Shown one piece after another: positions 8,737 through 18,029 of a stretch of 40,120 nt of DNA. The translations under genes and the position numbers were made by a program. Every line of letters begins with the position of its first letter. Within the stretch, counting starts at the first letter, position 1. The DNA is from Bacteroidaceae bacterium. GTDB taxonomy: Bacteria; Bacteroidota; Bacteroidia; Bacteroidales; Bacteroidaceae. The notes below the pieces were generated by a model. The model searched no databases. It worked only from the letters and a program-made list of their open reading frames with translations, and was not told the DNA's origin. The DNA lies in contig BLLV01000058.1 in assembly GCA_011959205.1 (NCBI GenBank), positions 1 to 40,120 on the forward strand, read 5' to 3'.

Positions 8737-9609
8737 ATGGCAGACAATTATATAGAAAGACAATACGAACAATATGAAGCTCGAAAGGCTGCATGGGAAA
8801 AAAGCCGCAAACAAGGAAAAAAGAAAACAAATTCCATTAAGCCTCAACCAAAGATACTGACAGATAATACGATCCCTTCTAGAAAAGCATTCATCACAGG
8901 AGGTGCCGATGGTATAGGAAAAAACATTGTGAAAGCTTTCCGCAACTCACAATGCCAAGTCGCCTTTTGTGACAAAAACGAAGAGTTGGGAACACAGACA
9001 GCCAAAGAGACTGGAGCTATTTTCTATCATGTCGATGTAAGTGATAAAGAAGCCCTTGAAAACTGTATGCACGAACTTTTTGAAAAGTGGGGAAATGTGG
9101 ACATCATTATCAACAATGCAGGAATAAGCGAATTTTCTCTCATTACAGAAACAAGTGTGGAAGATTTTGACAAAATTTTATCCGTCAATCTGAGACCTGT
9201 ATTTATCACCTCACGCATATTGGCTTTGCATCGCAAGTCTCAAACTGAAACTCATCCGTATGGCAGAATTATCAATATCTGTTCCACCCGTTACTTAATG
9301 AGCGAGCCAGGTAGTGAAAGCTATGCGGCTTCCAAAGGAGGAATCTATTCACTGACCCATGCGCTTGCTTTATCCCTTGCCGACCTGCATATCACCGTAA
9401 ACTGCATTTCGCCAGGATGGATTCAGACACATGATTACGAAAGGCTACGCCCCGAAGATCATAGCCAACATCCATCAAGACGAGTGGGAAAACCGGAAGA
9501 TATAGCACGTATGTGTTTATTTCTATGTCAAGAAGAAAATGACTTCATCAATGGACAAAATATCATCATCGATGGTGGAATGACCAAAAAGATGATTTAT
9601 CTAGAATAA
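8737..9609 (+). CDS. Short-chain dehydrogenase/reductase (SDR) with N-terminal extension
   Basis: The 290-residue protein is a classical SDR. The cofactor-binding glycine motif TGGADGIGK is at residues about 54-62, the structural NNAG near 125, and the catalytic serine/tyrosine/lysine set appears as ICSTRYLM and YAASKGG near 185-210. The C-terminal half has ISPGWIQT and the final DGGMTKKM, as in oxidoreductases of sugars, hydroxy acids or acyl groups. About 45 charged residues precede the Rossmann fold (YEARKAAWEKSRKQGKKK), which is unusual and could be a binding tail. The substrate is not inferable. It sits between a GtrA-like protein and a VOC-GNAT fusion in a likely three-gene unit. Confidence 0.88.
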   Translation: MADNYIERQYEQYEARKAAWEKSRKQGKKKTNSIKPQPKILTDNTIPSRKAFITGGADGIGKNIVKAFRNSQCQVAFCDKNEELGTQTAKETGAIFYHVDVSDKEALENCMHELFEKWGNVDIIINNAGISEFSLITETSVEDFDKILSVNLRPVFITSRILALHRKSQTETHPYGRIINICSTRYLMSEPGSESYAASKGGIYSLTHALALSLADLHITVNCISPGWIQTHDYERLRPEDHSQHPSRRVGKPEDIARMCLFLCQEENDFINGQNIIIDGGMTKKMIYLE

Positions 9610-9653
9610 AAACAAACCGTAGAAAAATATCTATAACAGATAAATAATTACCC

Positions 9654-10592
9654 ATGAAAATACATCATATTGCCATTTGGACACTTCAATTGGAAAAACT
9701 AAAAGAATTTTATGTCCGCTATTTTAATGGAACGAGTAACAAAAAATATATTAACTCCCAAAAAGGATTCGAATCTTACTTCGTTTCATTCGAAAGCGGT
9801 ACTACATTAGAACTGATGAGCAGGACTGACATACAAAATGTTCCGATAGAAGAAAACAGATTGGGATTGACTCATCTAGCTTTTTCTTTTGAAAACCGAG
9901 AAGCTGTTTTATCACTGACAGAACAGCTACGCACAGAAGGATATCTTATCGTAGGCGAACCTCGCATTTCAGGAGATGGTTATTTTGAAAGTGTGATACT
10001 AGATCCGGACGGAAACCGGATAGAGTGTGTTTATAAAGAGAAACAGGAAAGCATCCTTGTGGAAAACCATGTAATAAAAACTGAGCGACTTATATTACGC
10101 CCTTTTACAGAGAATGATATGGAAGCTGTTTTTAATTGTTGCCAAAATCCCAATCTAGGAAATAATGCCGGATGGAAACCTCATGAAACACCTGAAGAAT
10201 CGTTGAAAATTCTTCAAACAATATTTATACCACAAAAAGATACATGGGCAATCACTAAAAAGGAAAATCAACAACTGATAGGTGCCATAGGAATTATGCC
10301 AGATCCTAAGAGAGAGAATCCAAATGCCGGAATGATAGGTTATTGGCTAGACGAAGCCCAATGGGGAAAAGGATATATGTCTGAAGCCGTCTCTGTTGTT
10401 TTGGAATATGGCTTCAACCAGCTGGGATTAATCTTGATCAGTGCGAACTGTTATCCTCAAAACGAACGCTCACAACGTGTATTGAAAAAAATGGGATTCA
10501 CATACGAAGGCATGCTCCATCAAGCCGAAGTAAGTTATGATGGCAAAATACATGATCATCTGTGTTATTATTTAGAGAAAAAGAGCTACTAG
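9654..10592 (+). CDS. VOC-domain / GNAT acetyltransferase fusion
   Basis: This 312-residue protein joins two enzyme folds. Residues 1 to about 128 resemble a vicinal oxygen chelate (glyoxalase/bleomycin-resistance) domain, starting MKIHHIAIWTLQLEKLKEFY and ending DPDGNRIECVYK; histidine 5 and the late glutamate are plausible metal ligands. Residues about 138-312 are a RimJ/RimL-type GNAT acetyltransferase (TERLILRPFTENDMEAVF, then WGKGYMSEAVSVVLEYGF for acetyl-CoA binding, and NERSQRVLKKMGF). A combined lyase/isomerase-acetyltransferase or resistance role is possible, but neither substrate is known. It lies 44 bases downstream of the SDR gene. The frame is continuous, so the fusion is real at sequence level. 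Confidence 0.86.
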   Translation: MKIHHIAIWTLQLEKLKEFYVRYFNGTSNKKYINSQKGFESYFVSFESGTTLELMSRTDIQNVPIEENRLGLTHLAFSFENREAVLSLTEQLRTEGYLIVGEPRISGDGYFESVILDPDGNRIECVYKEKQESILVENHVIKTERLILRPFTENDMEAVFNCCQNPNLGNNAGWKPHETPEESLKILQTIFIPQKDTWAITKKENQQLIGAIGIMPDPKRENPNAGMIGYWLDEAQWGKGYMSEAVSVVLEYGFNQLGLILISANCYPQNERSQRVLKKMGFTYEGMLHQAEVSYDGKIHDHLCYYLEKKSY

Positions 10593-10601
10593 ATTTGAAA
10601 G

Positions 10602-10679
10602 ATGAAATGGTCATCTGTAGGATTGGCAATAGGTATCGGACTTTCCATTTACATCTGGTGTTTAATCTCGTCAATGTAA
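10602..10679 (+). CDS. Possible 25-residue single-pass membrane peptide
   Basis: A short frame of 25 codons (MKWSSVGLAIGIGLSIYIWC and a short tail) has one hydrophobic segment with glycines, as in many small inner-membrane proteins. It starts 9 bases after the stop of the VOC-GNAT gene and is preceded by TTGAAAGATG, which could serve as a weak ribosome site. It ends just before the fhs terminator. I cannot exclude that it is a chance frame; no homologue is known to me. Confidence 0.35.
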   Translation: MKWSSVGLAIGIGLSIYIWCLISSM

Positions 10680-10701
10680 AACAGTATAAGTCCAGTAAAA
10701 A

Positions 10702-10724
10702 AGAGGGGTTATGACAACCCCTCT
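10702..10724 (-). terminator. Terminator overlapping the 3' end of fhs
   Basis: On the minus strand AGAGGGGTT pairs perfectly with AACCCCTCT around a five-base loop, followed by TTTTTTACTGG. The first arm is made of the last sense codons of fhs and the loop contains its TAA stop, so the terminator is partly coding. On the plus strand it may also stop read-through from the genes on the left. Confidence 0.8.
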
Positions 10725-12376
10725 ATTTCACCATTCACGATATCAATATGCAATGCTTGCGGTTCCTTCGGCAATCCCGGCATACGCATTATTTCTCCGG
10801 CAATGACTACCAGCATCTCAGCTCCGGCATTCATCACAATATCTTGCACATAGAATTCAAAGTTGTCTACCGCACCGTAAATTTTGGGGTCGGTAGAGAA
10901 TGAGTACTGCGTCTTGGCAATACAGATAGGGAAATTTCCATATCCCAATTCCACAATATGCTTCAGTTTCTTACGAGCAGCGGCACTATACGTGATAATG
11001 CTGGCACCGTATAAATTACAAGCCACCTTCGATATTTTAGTTTCTACACTATCCTCATCATCATAGGCATATTGCAAAGACCCAGAGGGTTGTTCCTCAA
11101 TGGTTTTCACAACCAGTTCCGCCAATTCTACTGCCCCTTCGCCACCATCGGTAAAGGCATTGTTTACTGCAAAGCCCACGCCTTTCTTCTCGCAATGGGT
11201 ACGGATGTAATCCACTTCTTCCTCCGAATCATCCCCATAACGGTTAAATGCAACGACAACTGTCTGACCGAAATATCTCAAATTACGCAAATGCTTATCC
11301 ATATTGGATATACCCTGTTTCAAAGCTTCCAGATTGGGTTCCTTTATCTTATCCTGTGATACGCCACCATGCATTTTCAATGCACGGGCAGTAACCACCA
11401 ATACGGTCAGTTTAGGTGTGATACCTGCTTTACGGCACTTGATATCATAGAACTTCTCCGCTCCCAGGTCAGCCCCGAATCCGGCTTCGGTAATGGTATA
11501 ATCACTAAAAGTCATAGCCATCTTGGTTGCCAGAATAGAGTTGCAACCGTGAGCAATATTGGCAAACGGTCCCCCATGAACAAAGGCGGCAGTATGCTCC
11601 GTAGTTTGTACCAGATTAGGAGAAAGAGCATCTTTCAGAAGAACTGTAATAGCTCCGGCAACTCCTAAATCTTTTACAGTAAAAGGCTTGTTGTCATAAG
11701 TAAAACCTAATAAAATATTTTCAATGCGACGACGCAAGTCCTTTTCATCCTTGGCCAAACACAGAATAGCCATAATTTCGGATGCAGGAGTAATATCAAA
11801 ACCTGACTCCTGGGTAATTCCGTTGGTCTTCGGTCCTAGTCCTGTAACAATGTAACGAAGGGAACGGTCATTCACATCCAACACACGACGCCACAGCACT
11901 TCCTTCAATCCGAAGCCATTATCACGATTCTGATAAAGGTAATTGTCCAACAAAGCCGAAATCATATTGTGAGCAGAAGTGATAGCATGAAAATCACCTG
12001 TAAAATGAAGATTAATCTTATCCATCGGCAACACCTGGGCATATCCTCCTCCCGCTGCTCCCCCTTTCATTCCGAAACAAGGACCTAACGACGGCTCGCG
12101 CAAGGCAACAATTGTTTTCTTTCCTATTTTATTCAGTCCCAAAGCCAATCCGATAGAAACAGTAGTCTTACCAATACCGGCTTTGGTAGGAGTGATAGCA
12201 GTAACTAGAATAAGGTTGCTCTGCTGCACCTTTTCTTCGTCTATCTTACTTTCATCCACTTTGGCTATATAGCGCCCATAGTTACTGATGTGCTCTACAG
12301 GAATACCGGTTTCCCGAGCCACCTGTTTAATTTTAACCAGCTCAATGCTGCGTGCTATTTCAATATCCGTTTTCAT
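10709..12376 (-). CDS. fhs: Formate-tetrahydrofolate ligase
   Basis: This enzyme uses ATP to join formate to tetrahydrofolate, giving 10-formyl-THF for purine and one-carbon metabolism. With the start at 12376 it has 555 residues, the usual length. The nucleotide-binding loop [20 protein letters not shown] lies near residues 60-80. Other family blocks are [39 protein letters not shown] and [15 protein letters not shown]. The reading frame is open to 12439, but a promoter box at 12398-12405 lies inside the extension, so the ATG at 12376 (after AAAAAG) is preferred. Formate could come from the nearby pyruvate formate-lyase. The gene is alone on its strand, divergent from the SMC operon. Confidence 0.96.
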   Translation of the reverse strand: MKTDIEIARSIELVKIKQVARETGIPVEHISNYGRYIAKVDESKIDEEKVQQSNLILVTAITPTKAGIGKTTVSIGLALGLNKIGKKTIVALREPSLGPCFGMKGGAAGGGYAQVLPMDKINLHFTGDFHAITSAHNMISALLDNYLYQNRDNGFGLKEVLWRRVLDVNDRSLRYIVTGLGPKTNGITQESGFDITPASEIMAILCLAKDEKDLRRRIENILLGFTYDNKPFTVKDLGVAGAITVLLKDALSPNLVQTTEHTAAFVHGGPFANIAHGCNSILATKMAMTFSDYTITEAGFGADLGAEKFYDIKCRKAGITPKLTVLVVTARALKMHGGVSQDKIKEPNLEALKQGISNMDKHLRNLRYFGQTVVVAFNRYGDDSEEEVDYIRTHCEKKGVGFAVNNAFTDGGEGAVELAELVVKTIEEQPSGSLQYAYDDEDSVETKISKVACNLYGASIITYSAAARKKLKHIVELGYGNFPICIAKTQYSFSTDPKIYGAVDNFEFYVQDIVMNAGAEMLVVIAGEIMRMPGLPKEPQALHIDIVNGEIEGLS

Positions 12377-12397
12377 CTTTTTACTAAATTTGCGCCG

Positions 12398-12405
12398 CAA
12401 AGGTA
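12398..12405 (-). promoter_or_regulatory. Bacteroidota -7 box for fhs
   Basis: The complement reads TACCTTTG, 21 bases upstream of the chosen fhs start. It leaves a very short leader and rules against the longer start at 12439. Confidence 0.6.
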
Positions 12406-12580
12406 ATATAAATTCTTGAAAGTTGTTTTTTTTTCGCACCTTCCGAAGAGATAAAAGAAGAATATATGCTTTTTAGCAGTAAACGCTAGGTTTTTCCAAC
12501 CATTTAAAGTAACTTCGCCGGACTTTTTTTGGAGAAAAAACAATGTATATATTCCGATCAATTCACGAAATAATAAATAC

Positions 12581-12588
12581 GATTTTTG
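12581..12588 (+). promoter_or_regulatory. Possible degenerate -7 box for the SMC operon
   Basis: GATTTTTG differs from TAnnTTTG at one position. If used, transcription would begin a few bases before the ATG at 12612, which supports that start over the upstream ATG at 12543. Confidence 0.3.
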
Positions 12589-12611
12589 TAGCCAAGGGAC
12601 TGTTGGTAGAG

Positions 12612-13766
12612 ATGTTTGAGAAGAGAAAAGTGCTTAGTTTTCGATACTCGGACGCACTTGCCCTATTGAAGGAGGATGAAAATCGTTTAAAGATACTCAT
12701 CGAAAAGGAAATCATACACCAAAACGGAAACTTTGTGGAACTGGATGCCCGATTCCTTGATTTCTTCGAACTGCTGCTGGAAGCGAACGAGGAAATCAAC
12801 ACAGCTACCGTAGAGGAAAATATAGAGTACCTGCACGAACTGATGGACTACTACCTGAAAGAAAAGATCCAGTCGCGCAAGGAAAGTTATGTACGCAATA
12901 TCAAGATTACTTTTCAGAAACTGGCACGCGTAACGATACGGAACATTATCAACCTTCAACACAATATTGATAATGCTTTCAAACACGAGCCCACATACCA
13001 GATAAAAATAGCCAAACTGCAAAATCTGGACAAGAAGCGAATCAATATCCAGCGGTTGATAGACTCTACCGAACACTTGATTTTGCACGAAGAACGGGAT
13101 TTCTTCCGCCAGGCCACTGACGAAGAGCTGACCCGCATCCTGCTCGAACTGCGGCAGGAACTGCAACTATCTGCTCACAGTCTGATTCGTGCCCAGCAGG
13201 ATATCATCAATTACCTGAACCAAATAAAGAATCAGGTGATACTGGTAGAAAAGATACGAAAAGTAAAATATCTGCAAGACCAGTTCGAGCTACGTGCCCG
13301 GAGCAATCTGTCCGAAATAATGGAACGGGAACGTTCTCTCCTGTTGGAAGGCAGTACGCAAGCATCGTTCAAACTGTCTCCCACCTATCTGGCCAGTGAC
13401 GAAGTGCGTCCCATCATTCTGAAAGTGATCAGCAATCAGAAGTATCGTGAAATTGTACGGAAAAATGAAGCCGGAGCTTTCAGTGAAGAAGATTTGGAAA
13501 CACAGGCCATGTACGAAGAAGTGATTAATCTGGACGAAGTGGTAACCGCCTTTGTGCAGTCGGGGGCAGAAGCCCGCCGGAAAGGAGAGCCGGCCAGTGA
13601 CCTTTTCTCCTTTCTGCTGCAATATCATTTCCATCGCGAAGTGGATGAAAAGGAACGTACCACGTTCTTCTGCCAGATTGTCTCACTTTATGAGAACCAA
13701 TTGGAAATCCGGAACGAGTTCGGACACCACAATCAATATGAATATGCTAAAATATACCCACTCTGA
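12612..13766 (+). CDS. MukF/MksF/JetA-like kleisin subunit of an SMC complex (putative)
   Basis: A 384-residue mainly helical protein (407 if the ATG at 12543 is used). I do not recognise it by direct homology; the call rests on gene order and architecture. The N-terminus (LSFRYSDALALLKEDENRLKILIEKEII then LDARFLDFFELLL) looks like a winged-helix domain, the middle is a long run of amphipathic helices rich in R, E, Q and L, and the C-terminal 60 residues form another compact block. This matches the kleisin that bridges SMC heads in MukBEF, MksBEF and Wadjet (JetA). It is 5 bases upstream of the next gene. The start at 12612 fits the possible promoter box at 12581. Size is smaller than typical MukF (about 440) or JetA. 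Confidence 0.7.
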   Translation: MFEKRKVLSFRYSDALALLKEDENRLKILIEKEIIHQNGNFVELDARFLDFFELLLEANEEINTATVEENIEYLHELMDYYLKEKIQSRKESYVRNIKITFQKLARVTIRNIINLQHNIDNAFKHEPTYQIKIAKLQNLDKKRINIQRLIDSTEHLILHEERDFFRQATDEELTRILLELRQELQLSAHSLIRAQQDIINYLNQIKNQVILVEKIRKVKYLQDQFELRARSNLSEIMERERSLLLEGSTQASFKLSPTYLASDEVRPIILKVISNQKYREIVRKNEAGAFSEEDLETQAMYEEVINLDEVVTAFVQSGAEARRKGEPASDLFSFLLQYHFHREVDEKERTTFFCQIVSLYENQLEIRNEFGHHNQYEYAKIYPL

Positions 13767-13771
13767 GAATT

Positions 13772-14353
13772 ATGGATTTAAATATACAAATACCCGATAA
13801 TACCGCATCCATCTTTGAATACTTGCAAAAAGGACTGTTCATCAGTTCCAACAGCACCAGCGAAGAAGTACGCGATATGTATAATGAAATAGATGAGAAC
13901 TATGAGTCTCTCTATCAATATTTCTCACAAATAAACTATACGCTGGAACGTGGCAACGAATATTTTTTCTTCTCCCGTATAGAGCCTAAAGCCACACTGG
14001 AACAAAAAATCATGCGTGCCTATTACTGGATAGATGTACTCGATTTTTTCAAGACTTACGATGAGACATTCGGCCCCGGATTCCGTTTCCAGCCCGAACA
14101 GATATTGGTGGAAACCAACATCAACATGCTGCTCCAAAACAAACTGGACGGTATGCGGAAACACTTCTCGGACAAGGACATCCGTAAGGAAGTGCTGGAA
14201 AACATGATACGCCAGCTCACCAAAGACTCGTTCCTGGAACAGGAAAATGAGAAAACCAATACGTATAAGGTGATGAGTGCCTGGCATTATTTGGAAAGAC
14301 TGATTGAAAGTATCAACATTTACGACGAAACCGAAGATGAGAAACCTGAATAG
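13772..14353 (+). CDS. MukE/MksE/JetB-like subunit of an SMC complex (putative)
   Basis: This 193-residue acidic protein is encoded between the putative kleisin and the SMC ATPase. The block TSEEVRDMYNEIDENYESLYQYFSQINYTLERGNEYFFFSR near residues 30-70 has the look of a winged-helix with a wing ending in an aromatic strand, as in MukE/JetB-type tandem winged-helix proteins. A second helical region (RKEVLENMIRQLTKDSFLEQEN) could be the second winged helix. MukE-like proteins bind the kleisin and DNA and control the ATPase. The last 17 bases overlap the start of the SMC gene, indicating translational coupling. The assignment depends on context more than on sequence identity. Confidence 0.7.
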   Translation: MDLNIQIPDNTASIFEYLQKGLFISSNSTSEEVRDMYNEIDENYESLYQYFSQINYTLERGNEYFFFSRIEPKATLEQKIMRAYYWIDVLDFFKTYDETFGPGFRFQPEQILVETNINMLLQNKLDGMRKHFSDKDIRKEVLENMIRQLTKDSFLEQENEKTNTYKVMSAWHYLERLIESINIYDETEDEKPE

Positions 14354-17300
14354 AATTATCTTTATCAATAGTGCGAATATCCCTTATTCGGACGATATCT
14401 ATTTGGACGGAAACGTCCACTTCATCGGTACGCAGGGAGTGGGAAAAAGCACCCTCCTGCGTGCTATCCTTTTCTTTTACAATGCCGACACACAACGACT
14501 GGGTATTTCGGTGGAAAAGCAGAGTTACACGGATTACTATTTCCCCTACTCCAATTCGTATATCGTTTACGAAGTGGCAACAGAGAACGGTGCGTTCTGC
14601 ATTCTGAGTTTCAAATCGATGAACCGTGTATGTTACCGCTTCATCCACTCTCCTTACCGCAAAGAATTCTTTATAGACGAGAATCGGGTGGCCTATAGCG
14701 AGAGCGACCGCGTGCGTGCCGTGCTGGACCAACATGGCATAGAGTATTCACGCATCATCTATACCTACGACGAATACCGGAACATTCTGTATGGAAACAG
14801 TACAAGTCCTGAGTTCAGCCGGTACTCGCTGATGGAGAGCAAGCAATACCAGAATATTCCGCGCACTATACAGAACGTGTTGCTGAATTCGAAACTGGAT
14901 GCAGAATTTATCAAGAAAACAATCATTTCTTCTCTGAACGAAGATGAAACGGCCATCGACCTGAGCAGTTACAAGGAGCACCTGAAAAACTTTGAGACCC
15001 GTCTGAAGGATATCGAAGAATTTCAGAAACGGGAAACCCGGAAACAAGCTCGGGAAATCACACTATTGTCCCAACAAACATCCAAACTGCAAGGCGGACT
15101 GGTGCAGAATTGCCGCGAACTGGTTGCCGCTTTCCGCAAAGCCGAAAGTATCCTTCCCCAATGGAAAGAGAAACAAGACCGCACGGATGCCGACAAAGGA
15201 AAACTGATACGCCGGAAACAGGAGCTTCAGGATGAATCGCGCAAGCGCAGCGACAAGTTACAGGAAGCGCTGGCAGTGCTGAACAATGAACTGCAAAAAG
15301 CATTAGGCAAAGAAAAGGAGTATCAGAACAAGAACATAGAAGAGATTATAGAACGTTCTTCCAAAAAAGAGGAATGGAAGAACCGGCAGGTGGGATTGCT
15401 GGAAGAACAACGCATCCTTACCTCACAATATATGGAAATCTCCACCAAGTATAAATCGCTGATTCAGGCCTTGGACGAGCAATGGAATAAGATTCATGAA
15501 GCGAAAATCAAACAACTGGATACGTCGAACAATGCATACAACGAGCGTCTGGAAGAGGCCCGCAAAGAATACCAGCGGTTCACAGATTCCCTTTACCAGG
15601 AATTCGAAAGCCTGTCACAGCAACTCCATCCGCTGAAAGCCGAGAAACTGGGCGAACTGAACGCTATAGATTATCAGATAAAATTATGCAGAAAGGAGGT
15701 TTTCTTTGAGGAAGAGCAACAGGAATTGAAAACACGTATCCAAAACTATGCCAACTTTCATACAGAACGGAAAAACCGTATCGCCCAAGCGCAACTCATC
15801 ATCAAGGAACTGACCATGACTTGGGAAGAGGAACAGCAGAAACAGTTGAAAGAAAAAGACCAGACCTTGCAAAAACTGCAACAGGAGATGCTGCAACTCC
15901 GTCCCCGCATAGATGAGTTACAAGCTTTTCTGAACAACAGCAAAGACACCTTGCAAGGCTGGCTGAAAGAAAACAAAAAGGGATGGGAAGAGAACATCGG
16001 CAAACTGTGTGATGAAAGCATTTTATGGCAACGGGGGCTTTTTCCGCAAATGGCCATCGAGGGGGGAAACTCATTCTATGGCATTTCCATTAATTTAGAC
16101 AGCATCCACCGCCCCATCAAATCCATAGACGATTATATCGTCGAGAAAGAAAACGGTGAAAAGCGTCTGGAAGAAATCACTGCTGCCATGCAGCGCCAAC
16201 AAACTGAAAGGGAGGAGTTGCAGGAACTGTTGAAACGCAAATACCAACCGCAGATAAAGGAACAAAAAAACATTATCAGCCAAATAGAGTATGAACTGGA
16301 ACAATTGGAACGCCAATACCAGCAGGATATGCTCGACTTGGAAGAGTGGAAGAAGAAAGCCAATGAGGAACGGAATGCCAAAATAAACCGATTGGAAAGC
16401 GAACAGCGCAAACGGGTTGCCGAACTGGAAGATATAAACAGCAAGCTAAAAAACCTGAACAAAGAAAAGACAGAGAAACTGGATAGCCTGAAACAGGAAT
16501 GGAACAAGCAACAACAGGCTCTTGCCGCCGAAAAAAAGACACAAGCGGAAGCTATCGGAAAGGAAGAAAAAGAAGAGCAGCGCAGAATTTCCTCCATCAA
16601 AACCGAATATGAAGCGGATATGCAGAAAGAGCTTCACTCGCAGGGAGCAGATACCGAACGTCTGCAAGACATTGCCAACCAACTGGTCCAGCTGGAGAAA
16701 GAACTTTCTTTCATTAAGGAAAATGCGACACTGGTCATCGAATACCAAAAAGACAAACGGGATTTGATAGACCGTATTCCCGGATGGAAACGGGAACACG
16801 ACGAACAAAAACGTCTGCTCCAATTGGAACGGGAAACGCTGAGAGTGGAAACATCCTCCCTACAAGAAAAAATAGACCTTCTGAACAAAGAATGGGAAGA
16901 AGCGGAAGAAAATGTAAGGGAACTGCAAAAGAACCTGGAGGCTTATAGTAAGATTCCGGCATACGACTGGTATAAACCGCATCAGGATATATTCCGTTCC
17001 GAAAACACGCAAACCATACAGACTACCAAGAGCTGTGTGGAGCTGATTGACGAACTGACCCGCCAGGCCAACCAATTCATACAGGTGCAAAGCAAGCTCC
17101 GTAAAGAAGTGAACCTTTTCACCGGACATTTTGATGAGGACAACACCTTCAAGTTCCGCGTAAAATTCAACGAGGACTGGGAATACGTACGCTTTGCCGA
17201 CGAACTACACGATTTTGTGGAAGAACACCGCATAGACGAGTACATCCGCCGCATCAACAACGAGCATTGGGATACCTTTAAACGTATCAGTATGGACACT

Positions 17301-17990
17301 TCCATGCTGACTTCATCGGAAGATGATATTCAAGATGTGATCCGTGAAATCAATAAAGGTTTCGCCACCTGCAATTTTGTGGGGGTTATCCAGCGCATCG
17401 AAATGAAGGTAGAAGAGAGCAGCAACCGCGTGGTGAACATTTTGCGTGAGATACAGAAATACTACCATGATTACGGTTACGACCTCTCACCGGAAACCAA
17501 CCTGTTCTCCTCTGCCAAAGAGCAATTGGTGAAAGAAGAGGCTATCACTTTGCTACGTACCTTTATCAAGGAAATACATGCCTACCGCTATGACAGCATC
17601 CGCCTGTATGATTCCTTCGAGTTGCGTTTCCGCATTGTGGAGAACGGCAATGACACCGGATTTATCGAGAAGATAGCCAATGTGGGATCGGAAGGAACCG
17701 ACATTCTGGTAAAAGCGATGATAAACATCATGCTGCTGAATGTGTTCAAAGAAGGCGCATCCCGCAAGTTCAAAGATTTCAAGTTACACTGCATGATGGA
17801 TGAAATAGGCAAACTACATCCCAACAACATCAGCGGTATCCTGAAATTCGCCAATGACCGGAACATCATTCTCATCAACGGTTCCCCCACCGAACTGAAC
17901 CGCGATGCCTATAAGCACGTTTACCTGCTTACCAAAGGAACACAGAACAAGACCCGCATCGCACGATTAATCTCAGATAAACAGCTATAA
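14337..17990 (+). CDS. MukB/MksB/JetC-like SMC ATPase
   Basis: This 1217-residue protein has SMC architecture. Walker A is GTQGVGKST at residues 31-39. Long heptad-rich coiled coils run over about 220-540 and 610-920, and a non-coil insert near 549-605 (ILWQRGLFPQMAIEGGNSFYG) is the likely hinge. The C-terminal head has a signature-like GSEGTDILVKAM near residue 1115 and Walker B CMMDEIGKL near 1150. The signature resembles MukB and JetC more than canonical SMC LSGGE. SMC heads dimerise on ATP and extrude DNA loops. The ATG at 14337 overlaps the preceding gene by 17 bases; a frame start at 14304 would overlap it more. It ends before a strong terminator. No JetD/MksG nuclease gene follows, so defence is uncertain and chromosome maintenance is equally possible. 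Confidence 0.85.
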   Translation: MRNLNRIIFINSANIPYSDDIYLDGNVHFIGTQGVGKSTLLRAILFFYNADTQRLGISVEKQSYTDYYFPYSNSYIVYEVATENGAFCILSFKSMNRVCYRFIHSPYRKEFFIDENRVAYSESDRVRAVLDQHGIEYSRIIYTYDEYRNILYGNSTSPEFSRYSLMESKQYQNIPRTIQNVLLNSKLDAEFIKKTIISSLNEDETAIDLSSYKEHLKNFETRLKDIEEFQKRETRKQAREITLLSQQTSKLQGGLVQNCRELVAAFRKAESILPQWKEKQDRTDADKGKLIRRKQELQDESRKRSDKLQEALAVLNNELQKALGKEKEYQNKNIEEIIERSSKKEEWKNRQVGLLEEQRILTSQYMEISTKYKSLIQALDEQWNKIHEAKIKQLDTSNNAYNERLEEARKEYQRFTDSLYQEFESLSQQLHPLKAEKLGELNAIDYQIKLCRKEVFFEEEQQELKTRIQNYANFHTERKNRIAQAQLIIKELTMTWEEEQQKQLKEKDQTLQKLQQEMLQLRPRIDELQAFLNNSKDTLQGWLKENKKGWEENIGKLCDESILWQRGLFPQMAIEGGNSFYGISINLDSIHRPIKSIDDYIVEKENGEKRLEEITAAMQRQQTEREELQELLKRKYQPQIKEQKNIISQIEYELEQLERQYQQDMLDLEEWKKKANEERNAKINRLESEQRKRVAELEDINSKLKNLNKEKTEKLDSLKQEWNKQQQALAAEKKTQAEAIGKEEKEEQRRISSIKTEYEADMQKELHSQGADTERLQDIANQLVQLEKELSFIKENATLVIEYQKDKRDLIDRIPGWKREHDEQKRLLQLERETLRVETSSLQEKIDLLNKEWEEAEENVRELQKNLEAYSKIPAYDWYKPHQDIFRSENTQTIQTTKSCVELIDELTRQANQFIQVQSKLRKEVNLFTGHFDEDNTFKFRVKFNEDWEYVRFADELHDFVEEHRIDEYIRRINNEHWDTFKRISMDTSMLTSSEDDIQDVIREINKGFATCNFVGVIQRIEMKVEESSNRVVNILREIQKYYHDYGYDLSPETNLFSSAKEQLVKEEAITLLRTFIKEIHAYRYDSIRLYDSFELRFRIVENGNDTGFIEKIANVGSEGTDILVKAMINIMLLNVFKEGASRKFKDFKLHCMMDEIGKLHPNNISGILKFANDRNIILINGSPTELNRDAYKHVYLLTKGTQNKTRIARLISDKQL

Positions 17991-18029
17991 AAGCCAGTAA
18001 TAACGACCTGTATATTTCTATATTATAAA

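Noticed and set aside
12543-12611. Upstream extension of the kleisin-like gene from the ATG at 12543
   Set aside because: The 23 extra residues are not typical of the winged-helix start and the possible -7 box at 12581 lies within them; kept only as an alternative.
12612-17990. Complete Wadjet (JetABCD) defence system
   Set aside because: No fourth gene with a topoisomerase-like nuclease follows: a terminator, a repeat and the pentose-phosphate operon come next, so only three subunits can be claimed.
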